A stretch of 64,000 nucleotides of DNA from Desulfobulbaceae bacterium BRH_c16a (GCA_000961725.1 LADS01000060.1:48299-112298); one strand, 5' to 3'; numbered from the stretch's first letter, positions 17,448 to 27,302 are shown. Program-made: numbers and translations. Notes: generated by a model from the sequence alone, not told the origin.

Positions 17448-18695
17448 CTAGGATTTTTCTTTGAGAAACAGGCGCATCAACGGTGCGCTGGTGATGCTCG
17501 TCACGAGTGCCATGATAATGATAGCGACAAAAACCGCCTGATTGATCAGCCCGGCGTCATAGGCCAGAGTACCGAGGATCATTTCCATGGCCCCTCTGGC
17601 ATTGAGACCGAAGCCGACGGCCAGGGATTTCCGCGAAGACATCCCGCCAAGGCGGGCTCCGATACCGGCGCCGGCCACCTTGCCGACGAATGCGATGAGC
17701 ACGATCAGGGCTACCACTTTCAGATCGAAATGCTCGATGAAATTGACCTTCAAACCGATGGATACAAAAAAGAGCGGGGCAAAAAAGCTGGTGACAAACT
17801 GATGCATGATTTCACGGGCCTGTTCGCGAAGATACACCGAATCACCGATGGCAAGACCGGCGATAAAGGCTCCTAGGATAGCATGGACATGGATAAATTC
17901 GGTGAATGCGGCACAGAGCAGGCAGAGACTGAGGCTGAAGGCCAGGACACCGCCCGGCCAGCTCAGCCTGGTCTGAATCCAGGGCAGGATGCGATTCAAG
18001 GCAAATCGCCCGACAAAAAGCATGAAGACGGCAAAAGCGGCAATCGAGGCGAGACTTTGCACCACGCTGCCGCTGCCGTTGTTCTGGCCGACCAGGGACA
18101 GGATAAAGGAAAAAAAGATCCACCCGACAACATCGTTCAAGACGGCCGAAGCAATGATCACCGCGCCTATTTCGGTTTTCAGCAGCTTCATGTCGAGCAG
18201 AATCCTGGCGATTACCGGCAGAGCCGAGATCGCCATGGCTGTGCCTAGAAACAAAGCAAAGAGCGGATACTTCGAGTCGTTCCCCGTTACCGAAAACCAT
18301 TCCGGAAAAAACCAGGCAATGCCGAATCCGGAGGCAAAAGGCAGGACCATGCTGCCGATCCCGGTAAAAATAACGGGCCTGCCATGACTCAGGAAAAGCG
18401 CAAAACGCAATTCCAGTCCGACAACAAAGAGGAGCAGGATCACCGACAACGAAAATATCGTATCGAGTGCCAAGGAAACATGGGCATTTTCAGCAAAAGG
18501 AAAGATTGTGCCGTACATGCCGGGAGCTATTGCGCCGAATACCGTGGGCCCGAGGGCGACTCCGACAAGCAGCTCTCCCATGACCGACGGCAGACCGATT
18601 TTTCTGCCCAGTTCCGAAGCGATTCGTGAGAAGATCAACATGATGCTGATCGCCAGCAAGATGATGACGAGATCGTTTTGGCCGAGTTTTACCAT
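17448..18695 (-). CDS. CPA2-family cation/proton antiporter
   Basis: 415 residues, about 12-13 hydrophobic helices, no C-terminal TrkA domain. Family cues: GRKIGLPSVMGELLVGVALGP in the first inverted repeat, TAMAISALPVIARIL, and ASAVLNDVVGWIFF, where the ion-binding pair reads Asn-Asp. GFGLNARGAMEMILG lies near the end. NapA/NhaA-type electrogenic exchangers carry Asp-Asp here while Asn-Asp is commoner in electroneutral ones, so a K+ or Na+/H+ exchange of the latter type is possible (inference). It lies 31 bases after a UspA protein that may regulate it. The stop is three bases from the convergent Amt fusion gene. Confidence 0.9.
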   Translation of the reverse strand: MVKLGQNDLVIILLAISIMLIFSRIASELGRKIGLPSVMGELLVGVALGPTVFGAIAPGMYGTIFPFAENAHVSLALDTIFSLSVILLLFVVGLELRFALFLSHGRPVIFTGIGSMVLPFASGFGIAWFFPEWFSVTGNDSKYPLFALFLGTAMAISALPVIARILLDMKLLKTEIGAVIIASAVLNDVVGWIFFSFILSLVGQNNGSGSVVQSLASIAAFAVFMLFVGRFALNRILPWIQTRLSWPGGVLAFSLSLCLLCAAFTEFIHVHAILGAFIAGLAIGDSVYLREQAREIMHQFVTSFFAPLFFVSIGLKVNFIEHFDLKVVALIVLIAFVGKVAGAGIGARLGGMSSRKSLAVGFGLNARGAMEMILGTLAYDAGLINQAVFVAIIIMALVTSITSAPLMRLFLKEKS

Positions 18696-18726
18696 GGTCG
18701 ATCAATCACATGTTGAGTCGAAAGCA

Positions 18727-19617
18727 TCAGGGTCCGCCGGCCGGGCGGGAATGGACGATGAGGATATGACATGGCAGATGCTCAAGGATATATTCCATAT
18801 CGTGGGTGAAGATCCGATCCATCAGGCCATACCTGCTGTCCGGCGAATTTATGACCAGAAGGTTAGCTCTGCGGTCTTCCGCAAATTTGCGGATCATGAA
18901 TCCCGGGCGGCCAAAAAGAACCGAGTTCTGAATATGCATTCCCCTGGTATTGCAGGAGGCGATTTTCTCTTTTATGTTTTCTTCTGCTTCGATTACCAGC
19001 TGCTCCTTTACCAGATCTCGCTCCTGGGTCGTGTCACCCGATAGAGCCATTACCAGACCGGCCGGATCCACTTCCCCCACGACACAAATCTCGCCGGCTC
19101 CTGTTTGACTGCCGAAATAAAACGCCGTATCGAGGGTATGCAGTGTTTTAGGATGATCGACACAGTCGACCATGATGCGCTTGAAGGTGCTGCCCTCCCG
19201 CCTCGGCTCGGTGAGCAGCAGGAGCGAACATTTGGCTCGTCGACTCAATCCTCTTGCCACCGAGCCACGATAATAGCGGAACACCGTTTCCTGCGGCAAG
19301 GCCCCGAGAACCAGAAGATCGACTATATTTTCCTTACAGGTTTTGAGCAGGGCGGCAACCGGATCGCCATCTCGCCAGAGTATTCTTGCCTCACCGCCAA
19401 TTCCCGCATTTTCACACATTGCAGCGAGCGCCGCTTCCTTGCCCGAGGTTTTTTTCCCGACGTGGATCAACAGCAGTTCCGCCTTGAATGATTGCGCCAG
19501 CTGCCGAGCCTCGCTCAGCAGTGCTTCAAGGCTCGGCGAAAAAGCGACCGCCACCGCTATGGTTTCGAACGGGGCAGGCAGTCGCCCTTTTAATCGGTTG
19601 TGGTCCATCTTGCTCAC
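18727..19617 (-). CDS. Tandem universal stress protein (UspA domains)
   Basis: 296 residues with two Usp folds. The first (~17-140) opens FETIAVAVAFSPSLEALLSEARQLAQ and carries VDLLVLGALPQ...GSVARGLSRRAKCSLLLL. The second (~147-290) opens FKRIMVDCVDHPKTLHTLDTAFYFG and ends LPCHILIVHS. The ATP-binding G-2x-G-9x-G(S/T) pattern is visible only in degenerate form in the first half. The start may be GTG 19617 or the ATG three codons inside. It is positioned between yciB and an antiporter on one strand; paired antiporter-Usp arrangements usually mean the Usp domain binds a nucleotide and gates the transporter. Confidence 0.88.
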   Translation of the reverse strand: MSKMDHNRLKGRLPAPFETIAVAVAFSPSLEALLSEARQLAQSFKAELLLIHVGKKTSGKEAALAAMCENAGIGGEARILWRDGDPVAALLKTCKENIVDLLVLGALPQETVFRYYRGSVARGLSRRAKCSLLLLTEPRREGSTFKRIMVDCVDHPKTLHTLDTAFYFGSQTGAGEICVVGEVDPAGLVMALSGDTTQERDLVKEQLVIEAEENIKEKIASCNTRGMHIQNSVLFGRPGFMIRKFAEDRRANLLVINSPDSRYGLMDRIFTHDMEYILEHLPCHILIVHSRPAGGP

Positions 19618-19637
19618 ATTGACAATGGTTGTGAAGA

Positions 19638-20189
19638 TTATCCCTTGCTGTCCGACTCGGCGGACTCCGTCATATACCGCGAGAGATAGAGAGCCTGGAT
19701 AACGATAAACACCACGGTCAGACCGAGCATGCCGAAAAGCTTGAAATTGACCCAGGTGTCGTTGTCAAAGTGGCTCATGATATAGAGATTAGCCCCGCCC
19801 ATTCCGAGAAAAAACAGTACCCAGCCAAGATTCAGCCGCCGCCATACCATTTGGGGCAGGGTCAGGTTGCCGGCCATTATCCGTTCGATGACCGTCCGAC
19901 CGCCAAAAAACTGGCTGGCCAGGAATGCCGCCGCGAAGAGCCAGTTGATGACCGTGGGTTTCCACTTGATAAACTGCTCGTCCCGAAGAAAGAGGGTTAA
20001 CCCGCCAAAGATGATAATGATTGCCAGGGTAACGAGTTGCATGGTCGCTACTTTGCGTGTGCCGTACCAGGAGATGGCTACCTGCAGAAAGGTGGCGGCG
20101 ATAGCCACGCCGGTGGCGACATAGATATCGAAAAATTTGTAGGCGATGAAAAAAAATACGACCGGAAAAAATTCAAAGAGAAGTTTCAT
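19638..20189 (-). CDS. yciB: Inner-membrane septation protein A homologue
   Basis: 183 residues from the ATG at 20189 (MKLLFEFFPVVFFFIAYKFFDIYVATG), the usual YciB/IspZ start and length. Five to six membrane helices with the family blocks FGGLTLFLRDEQFIKWKPTVINWLFA and LNLGWVLFFLGMGGANLYI. YciB is an inner-membrane protein linked to cell-envelope synthesis and septation in enterobacteria (known); the mechanism is unresolved. No clear ribosome binding site. Neighbours msbA and yrbL also concern the envelope. Confidence 0.92.
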   Translation of the reverse strand: MKLLFEFFPVVFFFIAYKFFDIYVATGVAIAATFLQVAISWYGTRKVATMQLVTLAIIIIFGGLTLFLRDEQFIKWKPTVINWLFAAAFLASQFFGGRTVIERIMAGNLTLPQMVWRRLNLGWVLFFLGMGGANLYIMSHFDNDTWVNFKLFGMLGLTVVFIVIQALYLSRYMTESAESDSKG

Positions 20190-20346
20190 TGGCGTTGGGG
20201 AAAGTGGGATAGAAGAGGTTATTTTCACCGGGCATCGGCGAATACGAAAACGTCGGGCATCTGCCAATCTAAATCAAGCGCGTCTGAATCGCAAGCCTCT
20301 CAGGCAAGAAACAGACCTTCGCGTGCAGGTGCTGCATTTTTTTTGA

Positions 20347-20994
20347 TCATCGAGAGGAAATGTTCTCCTCGAGCAGGGCCATTGCCGTATAACCGGTGAG
20401 GCGAAAGACATCTTGCATGATCGGGTTCTGTTCCATATATTTCCACCATTTTTTCTTGATCAGCCGATGGGCATAGCGAGTTGAATAGTCGGCGATCTTG
20501 ATGAAATGCGGGTTGGCGATGCCATCGATGATGACCAGTCGGGCCGATCCCGGCAGATAATAATGGACGACCAGGTTATGAGGGGCCGGATCGCAGACGA
20601 TGATGTTGTGCTCGAGAAGGTGTCGATACAAGGCGATCAGCTGCTCGACGATCTCGTTCGGCGACAGACACGGATCGGCCTTTCCGGCGACATGGCTGGA
20701 GAGGGTCTGCGAGCATCTCCCGTCATGATCGCGTACCAGGTCGAAGATGGCTCCGGAGCCAAGATTGGTATCGCACCAGCCATGAAACCTGGTCAGCCGT
20801 TCAAGCGGTTTCCCCTGCCGCTCGTACTTGAGCAGGTATCTGGTCTCGCGCCTGGCGGAGCGCTGCCGCTTCAGGTTGTGGATGATCTTGATGCATCGAT
20901 CTTTATCGTGAGGGTGTCGGTACACATCGCGTACTCCGCCTCTGCCGATAAGCAGGCCGGGATCAAGATGGAGTATGGGTAGTTGCTGGAGCAT
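20347..20994 (-). CDS. YrbL/PhoP-regulated kinase-like protein
   Basis: 215 residues matching the YrbL-PhoP_reg family: IGRGGVRDVYRHPHDKDRCIKII forms a glycine loop and lysine, RETRYLL provides a glutamate helix, CDPAPHNLVV is a catalytic-loop-like segment, and VIIDG corresponds to the metal-binding Asp. The fold is that of small-molecule or LPS-core kinases. It starts 29 bases after the msbA stop, so it is probably co-transcribed and acts on lipid A-core or a related glycolipid on the cytoplasmic face (inference). Phosphotransfer residues look intact. Confidence 0.82.
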   Translation of the reverse strand: MLQQLPILHLDPGLLIGRGGVRDVYRHPHDKDRCIKIIHNLKRQRSARRETRYLLKYERQGKPLERLTRFHGWCDTNLGSGAIFDLVRDHDGRCSQTLSSHVAGKADPCLSPNEIVEQLIALYRHLLEHNIIVCDPAPHNLVVHYYLPGSARLVIIDGIANPHFIKIADYSTRYAHRLIKKKWWKYMEQNPIMQDVFRLTGYTAMALLEENISSR

Positions 20995-21023
20995 AGAGCT
21001 TGCCGACCGTTTCTGCAGGGAAA

Positions 21024-22751
21024 CTATGTATACTGCATATTGTAGAGATGTTCATATTCACCTTTTTGACCGATAAGCGTCTCGTGTGTTCCCTGCTCGA
21101 CAATCTCGCCGTCTTTGATGACTATAATTCTCGAAGCATTTTTAATTGTTGAGAGTCGATGGGCGATAACGAAGGTCGTCCGGTCTTTCATCAGATTTTC
21201 CAGCGCCTTCTGGACCTCCCGCTCCGATTCGGTATCAAGGGCCGAAGTCGCTTCATCGAGAATCAGGATCGGCGCATTCTTCAGGATTGCCCTGGCGATG
21301 GAAATACGCTGGCTTTGACCGCCGGAAAGCCTGGCTCCCCCTTCACCGATAATGGTGTCGAAGCCGTCCGGCAAGGCCTGGATGAAATCGAAGGCGTGGG
21401 CGGCCCTGGCCGCATCGTGGATCGCCTGCAGGGGGGCCTGTTGGTCGCCATAGGCGATATTGTTGCGCACGGTATCGTTGAACAGGATGGTCTGCTGCGT
21501 CACCATGGCTATCTGGCTGCGCAGGGACGCCAGGGTGACGTCTTTGATGTCGGTTCCGTCGATCAGGATGCTCCCCTCCTTCAGGTCGAGAAAACGGGGA
21601 ACAAGATTGGTGAGCGTGGTCTTCCCGCCGCCGCTGGGACCGACGATGGCCAAAGCCTCGCCGCTTGGCACGGTGAGATTGATATTCGACAGGACCGCCG
21701 CCTCGTCGTCGTAGCGATATGTCAGGTTCCTGAATTCAATCGATGTGGTGAACGGAGGCAGGACGGCTGCGTCCTTTTTGTCGCGGATTTCCGGTTCGAT
21801 ATCGAGGATGGCGTAAACCCGGGTGGCGGCAGCAAGCCCCCGTTGAATGGTGGAATTGATCCTGGTGACTCCTTTTACCGGTTCGTAGGCGGCGATAAGG
21901 GCAGTCAGAAAGGCAAAAAAAGTTCCGGGAGTCGCCGTCCCCCTTATTACCTCGTTGCCGCCGAACCAGATGATCAGGGCAATGGCGACGCCGCCGATAA
22001 ATTCCATCAGCGGATGCTGCATGCAACGGTACTTGGCATCCTTCATCGTCAGCACAAAGAGTCTGGTCACCTGCCCGGAAAATCGCCGTCCCTCATATTC
22101 TTCTTTGGTGAAGGCCTTGACGATACGGTTGCCGGTGATCGTTTCATGGAGGATATTCGAGCAATGGGCGACTTCTTCCTGGGTCGAGGTGCTCAATTTC
22201 CTGAACAGCCGGCCGAATTTGACGATTGGATAGGCGGCGACCGGCAAGACGATAAAGGAGATCATGGCCAGCCGCCAGTTCATATAGAAAACCACGCCGA
22301 GCAGAATGACCACCTGGAAAAAATCCCGGACAACACCGACCAGCGCGTTTGATACCGCCTGCTGCAGCAGGGCCACATCGGAGATGATGCGGGACATGAG
22401 GGTGCCGGTCGGCATCTTGTTGAAAAAAGACAACGATTGGGTATGGATATGGTTGAAAATCTGCAGGCGGAAGTCACGGATCACCGACTGCCCGACCTTC
22501 TCAAGCAGGATTGTGTAGATATAGTACGCAACTCCTTTCAGGAAAAAGATGACAACGACAATAATGGGGAGAAGCTTCAGGAAAAAGGTGTCTTTTTCCA
22601 TGAAAATCTTGTCGAGAAGGTCTTTGACCAGGTAGGCCTGGGCACCGGTGAAACCGGCTACGCAGATCATTGCCACCATCGCGATCAGAAGTTTTACCTT
22701 GTACGGAGAGATCACCTTGTACAATCGCGAACATATTTCTTTATTGGTCAT
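21024..22751 (-). CDS. msbA: Lipid A-type flippase, ABC transporter
   Basis: 575 residues: six-helix ABC exporter domain (1-~320) followed by an ATPase with Walker A GPSGGGKTTL, Q-loop MVTQQTILFND, signature LSGGQSQRIS, Walker B ILILDEATSALD and switch IAHRLSTI. Length and the N-terminal KVISPYKVKLLIAMVAM match MsbA half-transporters that flip lipid A-core across the inner membrane as homodimers. First gene of the leftward msbA-yrbL-yciB-usp-antiporter string. A general multidrug half-transporter cannot be excluded, but the yrbL neighbour favours the envelope role. Confidence 0.88.
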   Translation of the reverse strand: MTNKEICSRLYKVISPYKVKLLIAMVAMICVAGFTGAQAYLVKDLLDKIFMEKDTFFLKLLPIIVVVIFFLKGVAYYIYTILLEKVGQSVIRDFRLQIFNHIHTQSLSFFNKMPTGTLMSRIISDVALLQQAVSNALVGVVRDFFQVVILLGVVFYMNWRLAMISFIVLPVAAYPIVKFGRLFRKLSTSTQEEVAHCSNILHETITGNRIVKAFTKEEYEGRRFSGQVTRLFVLTMKDAKYRCMQHPLMEFIGGVAIALIIWFGGNEVIRGTATPGTFFAFLTALIAAYEPVKGVTRINSTIQRGLAAATRVYAILDIEPEIRDKKDAAVLPPFTTSIEFRNLTYRYDDEAAVLSNINLTVPSGEALAIVGPSGGGKTTLTNLVPRFLDLKEGSILIDGTDIKDVTLASLRSQIAMVTQQTILFNDTVRNNIAYGDQQAPLQAIHDAARAAHAFDFIQALPDGFDTIIGEGGARLSGGQSQRISIARAILKNAPILILDEATSALDTESEREVQKALENLMKDRTTFVIAHRLSTIKNASRIIVIKDGEIVEQGTHETLIGQKGEYEHLYNMQYT

Positions 22752-22917
22752 TGGGCCTGCGTGGAGTGATATTGGGGAAGTCAGTCGGTTTCAGAATTTA
22801 TAAGTTGAAAAATGTCACTCCTTATTACACCAGAGAGATTTAATACTGAAGGTTTATTTGAAAAACCGACAGATACATCTCTGCCAAAACTTAGTGCAGG
22901 CCTCCACCGGCTCAGTC

Positions 22918-25776
22918 TTATTCCGCGCACAGAATCTCACCTATTTTATATGCTAAGTCACCAATAGAATATGGTTTTTGAAGAAAATGAATTCCTTTGT
23001 CCAAGATGCCGTTATGGGCAATTACATTCGCCGTATACCCTGACATGAACAATACTTTTAAATCTGGATAACGCAACTGTATCAAAATCGCCAGTTCCTT
23101 ACCGGTCATCTCCGGCATCACTACATCGGTAAAGAGCAGATCGATCCCACCCCTGTGATTTTCTGTAATACTCATGGCTTCACTGGGCCTGTTGGCAGCC
23201 AGGACATCATATCCGAGTAGCTCAAGCATCTTTTGAGCCATTTTCAACAACACGGGATCATCTTCTACCAGCAATATCGTCCCACCCCGGCTTTTCCTGT
23301 TCTCCGTTTTCGCTTGCTCTTCAGTCTCCGGCGGATCTTCTTCACAATAGGGAATATATACTTTGAAACTCGTTCCTTTGCCCAGTTCGCTGTAGACATT
23401 AATAAAGCCGTTATTCTGTTTTACTATGCCATATACAGTCGACAGACCGAGTCCTGTGCCACGCCCCAATTCCTTGGTTGAAAAGAACGGCTCGAAAATC
23501 TGTTTCTGAGTTTCCTTGTCAATGCCGCAACCGTTGTCACTTACCGTGAGTTTGACAAATTTTCCCGGTTGAAATCCAACATGACCGGCACAGAACACCT
23601 CATCTAAGACGATTATGGCAGTTTCGATGGTTATTTTTCCCGGACCATGGATAGCATCCTTTGCATTCACGCAAAGGTTTGCGAGAATCTGATCGATCTG
23701 GGTCGGGTCCATCTTGATCGGCAGGAAATCCGGTTCAGGTACCCAGGAAAGTTCGATATCCTCGCCAATAAGACGGTGGAGAATCTTGAGTATTCCCGCC
23801 ACGGTTTTATTCAAGTCGAGAACCTGAGGGACTATAGTCTGCTTCCGGGAAAACGCCAGCAGCTGACTGACTATATTGGCAGAGCGTTGCGCGGCATCGA
23901 GTATTTTTTCCAAATCATGATACAGGGGATGCGTGGGGTCGACATCATCGAGGGCCATCTCGGTGTAGCCGATGATTACCGACAGGGTATTGTTGAAGTC
24001 GTGTGCCACGCCTCCGGTGAGACGGCCGACCGCCTCCATTTTTTGTGCCTGCTGTAGCTGGGCCTCGAGCAATATCTGCTCGGTGATGTCGCGTTTAACG
24101 GCCACATAATTGACAATTCGGCCCTTACGGTCGCAGATTGGTGAGATGGTTGCTTCCTCTGTGAAAAAGGCCCCGTCCTTGCGGCGGTTTACCATACGGC
24201 CCTTAAAGGTTTGGCCGCCGGCAATGATTTGCCAGAGATGCCGGTAAAACTGACTATTCTGTTCTCCACTTTTCAGCAGTCGCGGATTCTGGTTTATTAC
24301 CTCGGCAAGAGAGTAACCGGTAATAGTTTCGAACGCTGGATTGACATACTGAATATTTGCATATTTATCGGTAATAACTATCGCGTCGCTGGTTTGTTCA
24401 ATAGCGGCAATCAAACGGTCGCGTTCAGCCTCAGCCTTCTGACGCTGGGTGACATCGCGCATAATCCCAAGATTGCCGATCCATTTATTGTTTTTATCGT
24501 ACAGTTTGACCCCGAATGTCTCCCCTGGAAAATCCTTGCCCGATTTATGCTTATATGCGGTGATGTAGACACGGTTTTGCTGCTCGGAATCCTGCATGAA
24601 GGATGCCTTGCCTCTCGAATGATAATTTCCACTGTCGGCATACAGGCTTTCCGTAGTTTTTCCGATCAGTTCTTCGGGAATATAACCGAAAGTATTTTCC
24701 ATTCCCTTATTGGCTAAAAGAATTTTACGATGTGTGTCGGTGATGACTACACCGTCATCTATAGCGTTGAACATTGTCTCGAACAACAGCTTCTGTTCAA
24801 GAATTTCCTGCTCGATTCGTCGAATTCTGCTGATGTCGCGCGTGATCGAGATAATATGAGGGACATTATTGAGTATAATGACCCGTGCCGACATGAGTGC
24901 GGTAGTGATACTGCCATCTTTCCTGCGAAATTTGGCTTCAAGATTTTCGCAATAGCCCTTTTCTCTCAGATTTTGCACCAATCGCTGCCTATCGGCGGAA
25001 TCATGCCAGATGTTAATTTCCACCGAGGTTCTTCCTGTGACATCATCCTTGGTAAATCCGGTGAGTTCTGTAAATCCGCCATTGACGTCTACATACATGC
25101 CGTCTTGAAGTCGATTGATATTTATTGCATCGGGACTGGAATTAAAAGCCAGCGCGAATTTTTCTTCGCTTTCCCTTAATTTCTTTTCCGCTTTTTTATG
25201 TTCGGAAACATCGTTAATAAGCGATAGCATCAACTCCTGGCCGTTCAGAGTGATCTTTTCTGCAGACCAGAATGCCGAACGGGTTTCACCGGATCGAGTT
25301 TTGAATGTAATCGGATAATCCTTGAAGGAGGATTTTGCAGACAGTTCCGCTGCCATATGGGCTCTTTCAAGAGGGTCTTCCCAGATACCGATCTCCGTTG
25401 AAGTTTTTCCTATGAGCTCTTCTCTTGAATACCCAAGCATCTCAATCCAGCGCTGGTTGACATGTATAAAAAGACCGGAATTGATTTCGGAGATGACCAT
25501 TGGCGCTGGATTTGATTCAAAGGCTTTTGAAAAACGTTCATTACTTTCCTGCAGGATTTCTTCGGAATATATTTTCTGAGTGGGTTCGCCGACTTCGGAG
25601 AGGAATATTTCATCCAGATCCGACGAATGGTACAAGAGTGGTAACTTCTCGTAGAATTGTCGAAACCTTGACTCCTTGAGTCGTAATGAGTCGATCATGC
25701 GTTGCTTCATGTGAACCGCATTTTCCAACTCTTTGATCTTCGCTTCAAACTGCCTGCAGGACTGTTTTCCAGACAT
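22918..25776 (-). CDS. Hybrid sensor histidine kinase with multiple PAS domains and a receiver
   Basis: 952 residues from the ATG at 25776, which has TTGGAG upstream. A short coiled coil (~5-50) is followed by about four PAS/PAC modules, a HisKA helix with the phosphorylatable His in GGVAHDFNN, and an HATPase with N-box NLCVNAKDAI, DNGCGID and GRGTGLGLSTVYG. The C-terminal receiver has acidic VEDDP, phosphoacceptor FTDVVMP and lysine LQKPYS. No transmembrane segment is evident, so it senses cytoplasmic signals. The output must pass through a further phosphotransfer protein or regulator not adjacent here. Single gene, bounded on both sides by non-coding sequence; a tandem IS66-like mini-element sits just upstream. 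Confidence 0.93.
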   Translation of the reverse strand: MSGKQSCRQFEAKIKELENAVHMKQRMIDSLRLKESRFRQFYEKLPLLYHSSDLDEIFLSEVGEPTQKIYSEEILQESNERFSKAFESNPAPMVISEINSGLFIHVNQRWIEMLGYSREELIGKTSTEIGIWEDPLERAHMAAELSAKSSFKDYPITFKTRSGETRSAFWSAEKITLNGQELMLSLINDVSEHKKAEKKLRESEEKFALAFNSSPDAININRLQDGMYVDVNGGFTELTGFTKDDVTGRTSVEINIWHDSADRQRLVQNLREKGYCENLEAKFRRKDGSITTALMSARVIILNNVPHIISITRDISRIRRIEQEILEQKLLFETMFNAIDDGVVITDTHRKILLANKGMENTFGYIPEELIGKTTESLYADSGNYHSRGKASFMQDSEQQNRVYITAYKHKSGKDFPGETFGVKLYDKNNKWIGNLGIMRDVTQRQKAEAERDRLIAAIEQTSDAIVITDKYANIQYVNPAFETITGYSLAEVINQNPRLLKSGEQNSQFYRHLWQIIAGGQTFKGRMVNRRKDGAFFTEEATISPICDRKGRIVNYVAVKRDITEQILLEAQLQQAQKMEAVGRLTGGVAHDFNNTLSVIIGYTEMALDDVDPTHPLYHDLEKILDAAQRSANIVSQLLAFSRKQTIVPQVLDLNKTVAGILKILHRLIGEDIELSWVPEPDFLPIKMDPTQIDQILANLCVNAKDAIHGPGKITIETAIIVLDEVFCAGHVGFQPGKFVKLTVSDNGCGIDKETQKQIFEPFFSTKELGRGTGLGLSTVYGIVKQNNGFINVYSELGKGTSFKVYIPYCEEDPPETEEQAKTENRKSRGGTILLVEDDPVLLKMAQKMLELLGYDVLAANRPSEAMSITENHRGGIDLLFTDVVMPEMTGKELAILIQLRYPDLKVLFMSGYTANVIAHNGILDKGIHFLQKPYSIGDLAYKIGEILCAE

Positions 25777-25840
25777 AGAACTCCAATTCCGAGAGTGTCG
25801 TGCCGTTCTCATTTTTCATTATTAACAACTTTTTCCAATT

Positions 25841-26050
25841 CAATTTTTGTAACCGTTCACCAGCACCCCATATTCGTCCGATCAGGCCACCTCACATAGC
25901 CAACTATAGCTCGGCGGCCTGCTTGAACGAACCTGAAGCACTGGATGAACGGTTACTGATCCGGGTTATGCGGTCTTTTGATGTGTACCGGTGAACGATT
26001 ACCAATTTTTGTAATCGAAATGGGGTGCTGGCGAACGGTTACCAATTTTT
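25841..26050. mobile_element. Tandem IS66-like mini-element with triple 8-bp target duplication
   Basis: CAATTTTT occurs three times, at 25841-25848, 26003-26010 and 26043-26050. Between the first and second copies lies a 154-base unit with ends GTAACCGTTCACC and GGTGAACGATTAC (13-base terminal inverted repeats, one mismatch). Between the second and third is a 32-base unit starting GTAATCG and ending GGCGAACGGTTAC. The 25849-25871 and 26020-26042 segments are also inverted copies (one mismatch). Termini starting GTAA and 8-base duplications are IS66-family hallmarks (known). No transposase is present, so these are non-autonomous or residual copies. They fill the gap between the histidine kinase and the YtkA-like gene. 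Confidence 0.75.
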
Positions 26051-26295
26051 GTATTTCACCAGCCATACAACAATATCAAAAGAAAAATATTATTGATACC
26101 ACCAATTCTCAGATCATGTGCTTAGAATATGGATATTCAATTAGTCAGGATGAAGCTATGTTGATCCAGCATTTTTACCCTGTAGCTGCCTATAATATTA
26201 TCGAAAAAGGATATGCCCACTTCACAAGACTACCACGCTGTAATACTTTAAATATGAAGGTTTCGTTCTTCCCCATAACTCTTCACGGAGGATAT

Positions 26296-26700
26296 ATGAA
26301 TCCTAAGAAGGTGGCTTTAACATCTTTAACATGTATGGTAGTGATTTTAATGTTCGCAGTTGTCGCCGTCGCCCAGTATCAGGCAACCGCCAAGGCGGGA
26401 GATTACGACGTCGCGATGACCATCGACAGGAACCCGCCGGTCGTCGGCCAGAATATTGTCACTATCGCCGTAAAAGACGATAACGGCAAACCGGTCACCG
26501 ATGCATCGGTGCGGCTGGAATTCGGCATGGCGGCCATGCCCGGCATGCCGGCCATAGATTATAAAAGCAATGCTGCACCCATTTACGAGGTGTATAAGGC
26601 GCCGATGACAATTTCCATAGCCGGTCCCTGGTATATTCATGTGAAGATTCTTCGGGATAATAAGATTTCGACTGCCGAATTCAATGTCGATGTTCAATAA
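26296..26700 (+). CDS. YtkA-like exported protein
   Basis: 134 residues from the ATG at 26296, preceded by GGAGG; longer upstream in-frame starts run into the mini-element and are rejected. A signal anchor (KVALTSLTCMVVILMFAVVAVA) is followed by an immunoglobulin-like YtkA/FixH-type domain: YDVAMTIDRNPPVVGQNIVTIAVKDDNGKPVTDASVRLEFGMAAMPGMPA. The Met-rich AAMPGMPA loop is the place where such domains can bind copper. It would act in the periplasm, perhaps in metal handling or cytochrome assembly. No such genes adjoin it, so function is open. Confidence 0.8.
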   Translation: MNPKKVALTSLTCMVVILMFAVVAVAQYQATAKAGDYDVAMTIDRNPPVVGQNIVTIAVKDDNGKPVTDASVRLEFGMAAMPGMPAIDYKSNAAPIYEVYKAPMTISIAGPWYIHVKILRDNKISTAEFNVDVQ

Positions 26701-26772
26701 TCCCGATGGCTGCGTCTCGAAAAAACGCGGTCAGGCGAACCGACGTGTTGCGAACCGAGCTGTTCCTCTTCT

Positions 26773-27084
26773 TTACTTGAGATCCTCATCGATATAGCGC
26801 TGGATGTAGCGCTGACCGTTGATAGCAGAACTGGCAACCCAAACCGTCAGAAAAAGTGCAATGCTCAAGGTCACGGGCATTGCTTGCGGCAGCAACAAAA
26901 CCAACGGCAGAAGGATTGTCATTCCCACCCCTATGTATTTCAGTGCGCGTTTCTTTGTCTGTCTGATGGCCTCCGTCGCCGCTTCCGGCGTATCGATGCA
27001 GCTCTTACGCATGGTATCGCGCATTAACTCATAGCCGGTCTGATGCCGATGCGCCAACCGGCCGAAGGGATCATTGAGTTTCAT
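26773..27084 (-). CDS. Small two-helix membrane protein, unknown function
   Basis: 103 residues from the ATG at 27084 (MKLNDPFGRLAHRHQTGYELMRDTMRK), with AGAGAGG at good spacing; an earlier in-frame ATG lacks support. A basic N-terminal half is followed by two hydrophobic helices (~55-95: YIGVGMTILLPLVLLLPQAMPVTLSIALFLTVWVASSA) and an acidic tail. No family recognised. It is not obviously linked to the AsmA-like gene 218 bases upstream, a gap in which no further gene was found. Confidence 0.65.
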   Translation of the reverse strand: MKLNDPFGRLAHRHQTGYELMRDTMRKSCIDTPEAATEAIRQTKKRALKYIGVGMTILLPLVLLLPQAMPVTLSIALFLTVWVASSAINGQRYIQRYIDEDLK

Positions 27085-27302
27085 AAAAAAACCTCTCTGA
27101 AGAAGAATCTTGAAAGACGCTCTCCAGCCAAAGAACCATTTAAGGCCCCATGATGAAGGAGTACGGATCTCGCAGCGCCTGAAGTAATCAATTTGCCCCA
27201 AGTAGTAACATGAATATGGGAAAAATCAACAGTGACCATACAACGCCTGCGGTATCGACGACTGCTTGTCTCACCTTCTGAAACTGAGAACGTTCTGCCG
27301 GA

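Noticed and set aside
25978..26295. N-terminal extension of the YtkA-like gene
   Set aside because: It reads through the IS66-like mini-element. The ATG at 26296 has GGAGG and a normal signal sequence.
27188..27271. Possible 28-residue hydrophobic peptide starting GTG on the reverse strand (ending LLIFPIFMLLLGAN)
   Set aside because: Only one hydrophobic segment, weak ribosome binding site, lies in a gap with no other support.
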